From Methylococcaceae bacterium (GTDB taxonomy: Bacteria; Pseudomonadota; Gammaproteobacteria; Methylococcales; Methylomonadaceae): a stretch of 13,348 bases of DNA. This document shows, one piece after another, positions 1-6,810 of this stretch; position 1 is the stretch's first letter; each line of letters opens with the position of its first letter. The notes below the pieces were generated by a model, which was not told where the DNA came from, searched no databases, and saw only the letters and a list, made by a program, of their open reading frames with translations. The stretch covers positions 1 to 13,348 of the forward strand of contig JAUYMX010000417.1 in assembly GCA_030699345.1 (NCBI GenBank), given 5' to 3'. Both the position numbers and the translations under genes were made by a program.

Positions 1-60
1 GTGTTTGAGAAAGTCAGGCATCGATAGTCCTGGTTGAAACTGAATGCGATTGATCGACAT
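1..60 (-). CDS. IS1595-family transposase, N-terminal fragment (runs off window)
   Basis: Reading the minus strand from the ATG at 58-60 gives 20 residues beginning MSINRIQFQPGLSMPDF, which match the characteristic N-terminus of IS1595-family transposases (the 'QFQ.GLSM.EF' opening that precedes a zinc-ribbon and a DDE-type ISXO2-like domain). An excellent Shine-Dalgarno (AGAGGAG on the minus strand, bases 66-72) stands just before the ATG, supporting this start. Only the first 20 codons are inside the window, so the catalytic domain and intactness cannot be judged. The family call rests on recall of the N-terminal signature, not on an alignment. Confidence 0.7.
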   Translation of the reverse strand, partial: MSINRIQFQPGLSMPDFLKH

Positions 61-142
61 AACACACTCCTCTTGGGTTAGCTTCCAGTCAGTCTACGCC
101 CATAACCTGGGCTTGGCTGAAGTATCTAGCTAATCAGGAATT
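1..142 (-). mobile_element. IS1595-family insertion sequence, right end (partial)
   Basis: The first 60 bases encode, on the minus strand, the start of an IS1595-type transposase; the rest of the element lies left of the window. The non-coding lead of about 60-80 bases between the transposase start and the haloperoxidase fragment should contain the terminal inverted repeat. The exact end cannot be fixed because the other terminus is not visible; position 142 is an upper bound just before the truncated gene becomes open. A short palindromic stretch (98-112, GCCC...GGGC) lies in this lead. The insertion appears to have removed or separated the 5' part of the neighbouring haloperoxidase gene. 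Confidence 0.6.
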
Positions 143-868
143 TTGTTGGCTGCGCCCAATGCAACCAACCCGTTGGCTGGAGGTGTTGGCGCACCACTCA
201 ATCCAGCTAATCCTTATGTAAAGTCTAAAACTCAGAGCAGCGTTTCGACTTTTTCAGCTAGTTTTATACAGGGCTTACTAGCCTACGCGGCTCCGTTGTC
301 CCCGAGGACTTCTTACTACCAAAATTGGTATGTAAATCGGCGTTTACGTCCCGAAGATTATGCGGGCTTAGTTCATAAGATTAAAGCCAATGGCGCGCAA
401 TACCCGATACATGCCGACATATTAAAGTCCGATGTATTGACCCGCGTGTTTGCTGCGTTTGGCAGCTATCTATTACCACTGGCGAATAATGTCGGCGCAC
501 CAACTCACCCGGGTTACCCAAGTGGCGCAACGATTTCCGCCGCTACACCAGTTACACTGCTGAAAGCATTTTTTGATGAAAACTATGTGATACCAAACCC
601 GGTACAAGTTGATCCAAATGACCCTACCAAGCTCATTCCTTATACTGGCCCAGCGCTGACACTCGGCGGCGAATTAAATAAATTGGTTAACAATATCGGC
701 TATGGCCGTAACTTTAACGGCTTCCATGTTCGTTCCGATATTTCAGCCTCGCATTCCTTAGGCGAAGCGCTGGCAATCAGTATCCTGAGCGATCAAAACC
801 CCACCTACAACGAGTACTTTAAAGGCTATACCTTTACCAAATTCGACGGTACTCAAATCACCATTTAA
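143..868 (+). pseudogene. vanadium-dependent haloperoxidase-like protein, 5'-truncated C-terminal part
   Basis: The frame opens after a TAA at 131-133 and runs 241 codons from a TTG that is unlikely to be a real start. The protein corresponds to the C-terminal region of bacterial vanadium-dependent haloperoxidases (PAP2-related all-helical fold, usually well over 500 residues), which oxidise halides with peroxide using bound vanadate. Visible landmarks are a 'NWYVNRRLRPE' segment (61-71), 'HPGYPSGAT' (122-130) and 'GRNFNGFH' (188-195). By family knowledge the vanadate pocket needs Lys and Arg eight residues apart, Ser-Gly-His, then Arg and His six apart. Here Arg69, Ser127-Gly128, Arg189 and His195 are kept, but Lys is Asn61 and the His after Ser-Gly is absent (SGAT where the family has SGHAT). 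With the missing N-terminal half and the IS next to it, I read it as a decaying remnant. A frame free of stops suggests recent damage or a non-catalytic homologue. Confidence 0.8.
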
Positions 869-878
869 ACTTGTTAAA

Positions 879-915
879 AAAAACCTCAGACTATCGATAC
901 AGTGCTGAGGTTTTT
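879..915. terminator. bidirectional intrinsic terminator between haloperoxidase remnant and lipoprotein gene
   Basis: An 11-bp perfect stem (879-889 pairing with 905-915, AAAAACCTCAG/CTGAGGTTTTT) with a 15-base loop is flanked by an A-tract on one side and a T-tract on the other. It therefore works as a rho-independent terminator in both directions. It lies 10 bases after the plus-strand stop and 28 bases beyond the minus-strand lipoprotein stop, exactly where two converging units meet. Confidence 0.85.
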
Positions 916-943
916 AACTGCCAATCACTTAAGACTAAAGCCG

Positions 944-1627
944 TTAATCACTATGATTATGTGCGCCTTTGATTTTATGCTGAATCGATTGAATAAACGG
1001 ATCGCTTTCCTTGTCGCCAATGTCGGCAAAATCGGTATAGCGATAATTTGTTGATCGTTGATATGACCAAGGCGACTCTGCTAGCGGATAAATGCCAATA
1101 ACGCGAGTGGTGATGGTATGCCCGTGATCGTTACGTTTGATCAGCGCGGGCAATTGCTCACGGTCAAGCCAAGTCACTTCCAGCGTATTACTTTGGTAAT
1201 GGCTGGCTGGACGACCTAACACTTGTTCATGATCATCTTCAACTAACCCAGCAATCATCGGCTGATTTAATAGTGTTGCAATCGCAGACCAGTCAGGGAC
1301 GGAACCGATGGCGTTTAAATCGCCGGGTGTGTATTCAATCACCTGCTGTTGGTCATGAAACACCCGTTCATAAGCAATTTTGCCATCGGCTGATTTAGTC
1401 CAAATTTCCCCAGTGTTGTCTTGCAGATTATGGGTTTCAACGCGCTTAGCTGTGCGCCAGAACCGCCATTGATAGCGCTGTTGACCACCATCAGATTCGA
1501 CGATCGTTTCAAACTCCGCAGCTAACGCCGGAAGCTGCTCAAGCGCCTGAATTTGTAACGGCTTGCCCGGTTGTTGAGCACAAGCGCTCAACAACAGCAA
1601 CGCAATCCATAACATTATTTTTAACAT
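944..1627 (-). CDS. putative outer-membrane lipoprotein, function unknown
   Basis: A 227-residue protein with a lipoprotein signal: positively charged start, hydrophobic stretch (about residues 4-13) and lipobox LSAC with Cys16. The residue after the Cys is Ala, so sorting to the outer membrane is expected under the Lol +2 rule. The mature part is soluble and rich in alternating hydrophobic/Trp-Tyr segments (for example residues 52-58 and 145-160), suggesting a beta-rich, LolA/LolB-like fold; that is inference from texture only. The C-terminus holds an acidic DFADIGDKESDPF segment. The gene starts 10 nt after the alkaline phosphatase stop with the same orientation, so the two are very probably co-transcribed and the lipoprotein may work with the exported phosphatase. 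The Shine-Dalgarno is weak (TAGGTT overlapping the phosphatase stop), suggesting translational coupling. I do not recognise a named family. Confidence 0.75.
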   Translation of the reverse strand: MLKIMLWIALLLLSACAQQPGKPLQIQALEQLPALAAEFETIVESDGGQQRYQWRFWRTAKRVETHNLQDNTGEIWTKSADGKIAYERVFHDQQQVIEYTPGDLNAIGSVPDWSAIATLLNQPMIAGLVEDDHEQVLGRPASHYQSNTLEVTWLDREQLPALIKRNDHGHTITTRVIGIYPLAESPWSYQRSTNYRYTDFADIGDKESDPFIQSIQHKIKGAHNHSD

Positions 1628-1637
1628 CAGACTGAAC

Positions 1638-3143
1638 CTACTGACCGGGCTTAAGTTTTAAGGCTTTTGCCATCACTTGATAGATATAACTTTCTTCTTG
1701 GATACCATGAAATAAATAGGCTTGCGGGCCGCTAGCAAAAATGGCTACATCTTCGGCGCCATGGGTTTCGCTGCCGAGTGGAATTGCGGCTTCCTGCAGA
1801 AAGTCAGGATGCGCGGTATCGGTAGAACTCAAATCCGGACGAACATTCGAACCGCGATAACCGGGGCCGTTGGCATAACCGAGCGTCGTGTAAGGCAGAC
1901 CGTTTTTGTCTTTGGCAAAGTTGGCTTCGCCGGGTTGTTTTACCAGCCCCAAAATCGGGTTGCCGCGCTGCGGATAACCGGCAATGGTAAAGGTATGACT
2001 GTGATCGGCGGTAACGATAATCAAGGTGTCTTTGGCGTTGGTTTTTTCCAGGGCCTTACGCACCGCATTGGACAACTCAACGGTTTCAGACAACGCCCGA
2101 TAAGCATTACCGGCATGATGCGCATGGTCGATGCGACCGGCTTCAACCATCAAAAAATAGCCTTTTTTATTTTTCGACAGAATATCGATGGCCTTGGTGG
2201 TCATTTCGGTCAGTGACGGTTCGCCGCCCGCATCGCTCAGACGATCATGTTCGTATTCCATGTGGGAGCGCTCGAACAAGCCCAATAAATGCTCGGTCTT
2301 TTTAGCGTCGATAGCGTCAAACCCGGCTTTGTTATAAACATAAGCGGATTTTGGATATTTGTTCAGCCATTGCTTGGTTAAGTCCAGGCCATCTTTGCGG
2401 CCGCCGGTTTTGTCGGTGTCTTCAGGATCGGCGACGGTAGTGGGCAAAAACATGCTGCGACCGCCACCCAAAGCGACTTCCAAGCCATTGCCAATATTGA
2501 ACTCGACCAGCTGTCTGGCAATGTCTTTAACATTCGCATCGGCCGGAAGTTGTGCATCGGATTCCCAATCACGCTCGGATGTATGCGCATAGCAAGCGCC
2601 AGGCGTGGCATGAGTAACGCGCGCCGTCGATACCACGCCGGTTGACAGGCCTTTTTCTTCAGCTTGTTCCAGCAAGGTTTTAACTTTATTGGCGTTAACC
2701 ACATCGGCGTTTTTTTCTTCGCGTGGTAGTTTAGCGCTGACCGATAATTCGCCGTCATTGGTTTTAACGCCGGTGATAATCGCCGACATGGTCGGCGCAG
2801 AATCCGGGGTTTGTTGATTGGCGCTATAGGTTTTGGATAACGCCAGATAAGGCAGCTGTTCGAAGCTCAAGGAATTTTCCTCGCCGCCCCGGTTATTGGG
2901 TTTGGACTGACCTTCAAAAATACGCGCAGCGGTAATCGTGGAAATGCCCATGCCGTCGCCGACAAATAAAATCACGTTTTTAGCGTAAGTATTATTGGGT
3001 TTGAGTTGCTCGGCCGCTTTTATATTGCGCTTACCCGATTCCAACCAAAAATCGGGAGTTTCGACGATATTATCGGCCTGGGCCGTACTTGCCGCGATAA
3101 ATAAACTTGCCAAGACGATGACTTTAAATTGTTTGTGATCCAT
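1638..3143 (-). CDS. alkaline phosphatase (PhoA superfamily), exported
   Basis: A periplasmic phosphomonoesterase of the alkaline phosphatase superfamily; about 500 residues, normal for the family. Two starts are possible. The ATG at 3155 has no Shine-Dalgarno; the ATG at 3143 has GGA seven bases upstream and gives a standard signal peptide ending AQA|DN, so I prefer it. Numbered from the longer start, the metal and catalytic residues of the E. coli enzyme can all be placed: Asp67 in VGDGMG, nucleophile Ser119 in PDSAP, Thr184 in THATP, Glu338/Asp343/His347 in EAGRIDHAHH with the right 5+4 spacing, Asp384-His385 in TADHSH, and His465 in ETHGAEDV. The sequence is closer to the eukaryotic/marine-bacterial type (VPDSAGT-like, THATP, HGAEDV) than to enteric PhoA. 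It is first in a two-gene unit with the lipoprotein. I found no convincing PhoB box upstream, so phosphate control is not shown. Confidence 0.95.
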   Translation of the reverse strand: MDHKQFKVIVLASLFIAASTAQADNIVETPDFWLESGKRNIKAAEQLKPNNTYAKNVILFVGDGMGISTITAARIFEGQSKPNNRGGEENSLSFEQLPYLALSKTYSANQQTPDSAPTMSAIITGVKTNDGELSVSAKLPREEKNADVVNANKVKTLLEQAEEKGLSTGVVSTARVTHATPGACYAHTSERDWESDAQLPADANVKDIARQLVEFNIGNGLEVALGGGRSMFLPTTVADPEDTDKTGGRKDGLDLTKQWLNKYPKSAYVYNKAGFDAIDAKKTEHLLGLFERSHMEYEHDRLSDAGGEPSLTEMTTKAIDILSKNKKGYFLMVEAGRIDHAHHAGNAYRALSETVELSNAVRKALEKTNAKDTLIIVTADHSHTFTIAGYPQRGNPILGLVKQPGEANFAKDKNGLPYTTLGYANGPGYRGSNVRPDLSSTDTAHPDFLQEAAIPLGSETHGAEDVAIFASGPQAYLFHGIQEESYIYQVMAKALKLKPGQ

Positions 3144-3198
3144 ACAGAGTTCCATTAATTGATATTTTCATATGAGTTCCAGGCCATATTTTAAAGCG

Positions 3199-3270
3199 TT
3201 GAAAGTTTCATCGCCCACTTTTAAGGTACCAACAACGTACCCCATTTTTACAGCTACTCTATACTTTCAA
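3199..3270. promoter_or_regulatory. divergent intergenic region with nested inverted repeats
   Basis: Between the divergent phosphatase and HDOD genes lie an inner hairpin GGTAC (3225-3229)/GTACC (3237-3241) and an outer inverted repeat TTGAAAG (3199-3205)/CTTTCAA (3264-3270). The two are nearly co-centred (about 3233 and 3234.5). The TATACT at 3260-3265 is a fair -10 for the plus-strand gene but lacks a good -35. This may be an operator or simply chance AT-rich symmetry; no known regulator consensus is recognised. Confidence 0.25.
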
Positions 3271-3322
3271 ACGACGATATTAATCTCCTAAACCGCTTGC
3301 CACCATTGCTACCCGACACACT

Positions 3323-4624
3323 ATGTTCTGGAAATTTTTAAAAAAATCCGCTGCCAAGCCTGAGACTGGGACCGTCAGCTCGACAAACTCCAGCATCAGT
3401 ATCGCGTTACCCCTAGAATTTTTACAAAAACTCATCCCGATTGGCGACCTGCCTGTTGATGAATTACACGCTTTAAAAGTGACATCGAGGCATTTTGCCC
3501 CCGGCGACATCATCTTCAATCGAGGCGATAGTGCCGATGAACTGATCTATTTACGCACTGGTGAAGTATTTCTTGAGACTGTTAACGGCAGCGGCTACAA
3601 CGTTGACGCCACCACCTTTAAAGCCTGTTACCCCTTATCGGCTAATCTCGAGCATTGCTTCAGTGCCATTGCAAAATCGGCAACTGAAATCATTTATTTA
3701 CCTTTATCTATGTTGCAGCGCAGCTCAACTGCGGCCTACGTCAACAACCCGCTGATAACCCCTAAAGACATACCGTCCATGTTGCGCAGCAGCCATTTTT
3801 TCAATGGTTGCTGCGGCGTCTACAGAAAAGACCAGTTACACGTTCCCAGCTTGCCGGATGTAGCATTACGCTTGCGTAGCGCGCTGCAAAAAGACATCGA
3901 CATTGCCGATGCAGTGAAAATCATTAACTTGGATCCGGTGATTTCTTCCAAATTGATCCAAGTCGTCAATAGCCCTTTTTATCGAACCTTTAACCCGATC
4001 ACCAATAGCCATGATGCGGTCAATCGCCTGGGTTTAAAAACCACGCAAAACCTGGTGACCAGCATCAGCATGAACAACCTGTTCCGCAGCAACAATAAGC
4101 AGCTCAATAAACGCATTCAACAGCTCTGGCAACAAAGTATACAAATTGCCAGCCTGAGTTATACGCTGGCTTCGTTCAGCCATAAAATCAATCCCGACGA
4201 AGCCTTACTCGCCGGATTAGTTCACAATATCGGCGCGTTACCTATCGTTACTTATGCTGAAAGCCAGGCTGCGTCAGACTATACCGAGCAGGAACTTGAG
4301 CAAACCATTGTGACCTTGCAGAGTCGGATAGGTGTATATATTTTAAAAAAATGGCGTTTTCCAGAAAGCCTGCAACAAATACCCGCCCAGGTCAGCAATT
4401 GGTATCACGATGAAAACCCGGAATTGCAGTTAAGCGATATTGTTTTGTTAGCCCGATTTCATAGCCAATTCGGAAGTACACACAGTCACCATTTGCCGCC
4501 ACTGCACACCTTGCCGGCGTTTCTTAAACTGGGCGATAACGCGCTAACCCCAGACATGTCTTTACAAGTGTTACATGATGCCAAGGAACAAATTGCCAGA
4601 GCGCTGGATTTTTTCAGGGCTTAA
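3323..4624 (+). CDS. HDOD-domain protein with degenerate cyclic-nucleotide-binding-like N-terminal domain
   Basis: A 433-residue cytoplasmic signalling protein. Residues about 35-130 resemble the cNMP-binding beta-barrel (APGDIIFNRGDSADELIYLRTGEV at 59-82), but the phosphate-binding cassette with its Gly-Glu and Arg is not found in the expected segment (about 90-125), so ligand binding is doubtful. Residues about 170-380 form an HDOD domain: LPSLPDVALRLR opening (175-185), INLDPVISSKLIQVVNSPFY (201-220), RLGLKTTQNLV (235-245) and LVHNIG (299-304). In HD phosphohydrolases the last would be HD; here His301-Asn302 marks the loss of metal binding typical of HDOD. Such proteins act as non-enzymatic regulators, often in motility and c-di-GMP signalling. 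The start is an ATG without clear Shine-Dalgarno. The gene is divergent from the phosphatase and appears monocistronic; a motility link is only suggested by the flagellar operon some 4 kb away. Confidence 0.85.
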   Translation: MFWKFLKKSAAKPETGTVSSTNSSISIALPLEFLQKLIPIGDLPVDELHALKVTSRHFAPGDIIFNRGDSADELIYLRTGEVFLETVNGSGYNVDATTFKACYPLSANLEHCFSAIAKSATEIIYLPLSMLQRSSTAAYVNNPLITPKDIPSMLRSSHFFNGCCGVYRKDQLHVPSLPDVALRLRSALQKDIDIADAVKIINLDPVISSKLIQVVNSPFYRTFNPITNSHDAVNRLGLKTTQNLVTSISMNNLFRSNNKQLNKRIQQLWQQSIQIASLSYTLASFSHKINPDEALLAGLVHNIGALPIVTYAESQAASDYTEQELEQTIVTLQSRIGVYILKKWRFPESLQQIPAQVSNWYHDENPELQLSDIVLLARFHSQFGSTHSHHLPPLHTLPAFLKLGDNALTPDMSLQVLHDAKEQIARALDFFRA

Positions 4625-4642
4625 AATTGTGTAAATCCTAAA

Positions 4643-4687
4643 AATTATCCAACCATGTTTCGATAAACTCAGCACGAACGGATAATT
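4643..4687. repeat. REP-like palindromic element / possible terminator between convergent genes
   Basis: An 8-bp stem (AATTATCC 4643-4650 with GGATAATT 4680-4687) encloses an inner arm pair (GTTTCG at 4657-4662 and CGAAC at 4675-4679). The core, read on the minus strand as CGTTCGTGCTGAG followed by TTTATCGAAAC, resembles the widespread REP-type palindrome with the 'TTCGTGCTGAG...TCGAA' signature. It sits between the convergent HDOD and metallopeptidase genes, the usual place for REP sequences. It could end transcription or protect 3' ends, but it lacks a clean T-tract. Confidence 0.5.
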
Positions 4688-4699
4688 CTCTTATGAAAT

Positions 4700-5422
4700 T
4701 CACAAGCCCCGCATCAAATGACTGCCATGCTTTTTAAGCCAAACCCGGTGTTGCTGATAGCCCGGTAAATGTTCTTCGACCAAGGCCCAAAAATGCCGGG
4801 AATGATTGCGCTGCTGGATATGACACAGCTCATGAACCACAACATATTCCAGCACTTCTGCAGGCGCCATGACCAAGAGCCAGTTAATATTGATGTCATT
4901 ATGGATGCCGCAACTGCCCCCGCGGCTTTTTTGAGTCTTGATTTTTATCGACTGAGGAAATAACTGTTTTCTGGGCGCATGCCGATTCACCAGATGCTCG
5001 ACATGCACTTTAGCCTGCTTTTTCATCCATCGTTCTAATGCGCCTCTAATAGCATCGCTATGCTGTTCGACCTGCAAAGATTCCGGCACATGAGCAATGA
5101 AACCGTCAACAAACTCCACTTTAGCGTTCTTTAACTTCGACGGTTTGGTCGCTAATTGATAAATTCGCCCCTGATAAAAAACATCTGCGCCATGCCCATA
5201 AACAATTGAGGCAACACCGTTGTTGGCAAGATGCCCTTTCGCCTGCATTTTGCCTAAAGCCGACATGATCCATTGCTGCTTGGCATGAATAAATTGCACG
5301 ATTTTGCTCTCGGGGACTTTAGGCGGCGCAACTACTTCAACAGAACCCGGCTTAACGACGATGCGTACCCGCGTCGCCCGTTGGCTGCGTCGAAGGAGGT
5401 AGGTAAATGGTAATGCAGACAT
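4700..5422 (-). CDS. YgjP-type (DUF45) zinc metallopeptidase
   Basis: A 240-residue protein of the YgjP/SprT-related M48-like family. The zinc site is complete: HELCH at 197-201 followed by QQRNHSRHFW, where His207 is the expected third ligand, and WLLVMAP (181-187) precedes it as usual. N-terminal motifs (LRRSQRATRVRIVVKPG...V.AP, residues 9-34) match the family's substrate-like beta region. There is no signal peptide, so it is cytoplasmic; the substrate is unknown, though E. coli YgjP and relatives are sometimes found near restriction or phosphohydrolase genes. Its ATG (5420-5422) directly abuts the haemoglobin TAG stop (5423-5425) and has no Shine-Dalgarno, so translation probably depends on reinitiation after the haemoglobin gene. 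Confidence 0.9.
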   Translation of the reverse strand: MSALPFTYLLRRSQRATRVRIVVKPGSVEVVAPPKVPESKIVQFIHAKQQWIMSALGKMQAKGHLANNGVASIVYGHGADVFYQGRIYQLATKPSKLKNAKVEFVDGFIAHVPESLQVEQHSDAIRGALERWMKKQAKVHVEHLVNRHAPRKQLFPQSIKIKTQKSRGGSCGIHNDININWLLVMAPAEVLEYVVVHELCHIQQRNHSRHFWALVEEHLPGYQQHRVWLKKHGSHLMRGL

Positions 5423-5812
5423 CTATTGTTGATTGATCATGTGGGTGGCCAAGTTCTGCAGCGCTTCTCTAATCGCCTCTCTTAATTCCCCATCCATAGA
5501 CATTTCATTTAACGCTTTGTTCATGCATAGCATCCACTGGTCTCTCTCGGCAGGTCCAATCGCAAAAGGAAAATGCCGTTGCCGCAAGCGCGGATGGCCG
5601 AATTCCTGCTCAAATAGACCCGGCCCGCCTAACCAACCGGACAAAAACTTAAACAACTTAGACTTTGCGTTTGCCAAACTGGGCGCATGAATAGCCCGCA
5701 GTTCAGCCGCTTCGGGCAGACTGTCCATAAAAAAATAAAAGCGATCAACTAGACTTAGGATGGCGGCTTCTCCGCCCATCAGTTGGTAAGGGGTTACTTT
5801 GGTGTCTGTCAT
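5423..5812 (-). CDS. group II truncated haemoglobin
   Basis: A 129-residue globin, the normal length for TrHbII (GlbO type). Recognised features are the B-helix RFYFFM with B10 Tyr26, the FLSGWLGGPGLF segment (56-67), the strongly conserved HPRLRQRHFPFAIG stretch with proximal haem ligand His80 (F8), and Trp93 at G8 in ERDQWM, diagnostic of groups II and III. Family members bind O2/NO or take part in peroxide and NO detoxification. Which role applies here is not shown. It is the first gene of a pair with the YgjP peptidase, with no gap between them; the functional link, if any, is unknown. No strong Shine-Dalgarno precedes the ATG at 5812. Confidence 0.93.
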   Translation of the reverse strand: MTDTKVTPYQLMGGEAAILSLVDRFYFFMDSLPEAAELRAIHAPSLANAKSKLFKFLSGWLGGPGLFEQEFGHPRLRQRHFPFAIGPAERDQWMLCMNKALNEMSMDGELREAIREALQNLATHMINQQ

Positions 5813-5945
5813 AGTGGCTACTGAACTAATAAGTTGGCGTTAATTTTTTTCAATTGGAAATATCTTACAAAGACCGGCAATCTCTTGTACCATTCTGGAC
5901 GGGAATCTACCCTTTCATTCCATTTATTAAGGAGTCCATAAACAT

Positions 5946-6614
5946 ATGAGACTAAATACTGCTATATCAAGGCCGGAAGCAAGCATTCTGGCCACTAACA
6001 AGATGTTAAGAAACACTTACATGTTGTTATCCATGACCTTGTTGTTTAGCGCCCTGACCGCTGGCGCCTCCATGGCGCTTAATTTACCGCACCCTGGCAT
6101 GATTATCACCATGGTAGGTTATTTCGGTTTGTTATTTTTAACCACCAAATTCAGCAACAGCGCGTGGGGATTGCTGTGTGTATTTGCATTAACCGGTTTC
6201 ATGGGCTTAACCCTTGGGCCGATTTTGAACATGTACATCGAAAACTTCAGCAATGGCACTGAATTAGTGATGACTGCATTGGGCGGCACCGGCGCGATAT
6301 TCTTAGGATTATCCGCGTATGCGTTAACCACTCGTAAAGACTTCAGCTTCATGGGCGGATTTCTGATGGTTGGCGTACTGGTGGCATTTTTGGCCGGACT
6401 CGGGGCGATGGTATTTGCAATTCCTGCCTTATCATTAGCTGTGTCTGCGATGTTTATCCTGCTGATGTCCGGCATGATTTTATATCAAACCAGCGACATG
6501 ATTCACGGCGGCGAAACCAACTACATCTTGGCGACAGTTTCCCTGTACGTATCAATCTACAACTTGTTCCTAAGCTTGTTGCAAATACTGGGTGTGTTTA
6601 GCGGCGACGATTAA
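5946..6614 (+). CDS. yccA: Bax inhibitor-1 / YccA family inner-membrane protein
   Basis: A 222-residue polytopic protein with about seven transmembrane helices. Family hallmarks are the N-terminal NKMLRNTYMLLSMTLLFSALTA region (residues about 19-40), the FMGLTLGPILNMYI segment (about 83-96), and the C-terminal YQTSDMIHGGETNYILATVSLYVSIYNLFLSLLQILG (about 180-218), in which the two Asp/His-containing positions lie in the proposed ion/pH-sensing site. In E. coli YccA interacts with and modulates the membrane protease FtsH, including turnover of jammed SecY. The start is well supported by AAGGAG (5929-5934) eleven bases ahead of the ATG. It is a single-gene unit ending in its own hairpin terminator. 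Only the order of neighbours hints at a context and no functional link is claimed. Confidence 0.93.
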   Translation: MRLNTAISRPEASILATNKMLRNTYMLLSMTLLFSALTAGASMALNLPHPGMIITMVGYFGLLFLTTKFSNSAWGLLCVFALTGFMGLTLGPILNMYIENFSNGTELVMTALGGTGAIFLGLSAYALTTRKDFSFMGGFLMVGVLVAFLAGLGAMVFAIPALSLAVSAMFILLMSGMILYQTSDMIHGGETNYILATVSLYVSIYNLFLSLLQILGVFSGDD

Positions 6615-6643
6615 GTCTTTGCGCTAGACTCACCAGCTGTAAC

Positions 6644-6680
6644 AATAAGGGTACATCTCCGATTGGAATGTGCCCTTATT
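6644..6680 (+). terminator. intrinsic terminator after yccA
   Basis: A 13-bp stem (6644-6656 AATAAGGGTACAT pairing with 6668-6680 ATGTGCCCTTATT, one G-T wobble) and an 11-base loop lie 30 bases after the yccA stop. The 3' arm ends in TTATTT. The symmetry of A and T flanks would also allow some function in the opposite direction. Confidence 0.8.
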
Positions 6681-6810
6681 TCATGGTCGCATTAGTGCCG
6701 TTTCTGTTAAACCAATCAAGCTAACTTCGGGGTTGCAATTTTTTACTCCTAAGTCCCGCTGTGAGCCTACGCAGACTTTTTCTAAAACTTGCAATCATTT
6801 GTATAGCATT

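Noticed and set aside
1722..2758. Open frames of 60-160 codons on the plus strand and in other frames across the phosphatase gene
   Set aside because: They are opposite-frame shadows of a well conserved gene, with no ribosome sites and low-information translations.
3144..3322. PhoB box for the alkaline phosphatase
   Set aside because: Only a single CTGTAAA-like half-site is seen; no pair of 11-bp direct repeats, so no claim of phosphate control.
5861..5892. Sigma-70 promoter for yccA (CTTACA ... TGTACC)
   Set aside because: Neither hexamer matches well enough to support a call.
6670..6810. N-terminal extension of the acyltransferase from a GTG at 6670
   Set aside because: The GTG is part of the yccA terminator stem and the 47 added residues have no resemblance to the family; the ATG at 6811 gives the expected N-terminus.
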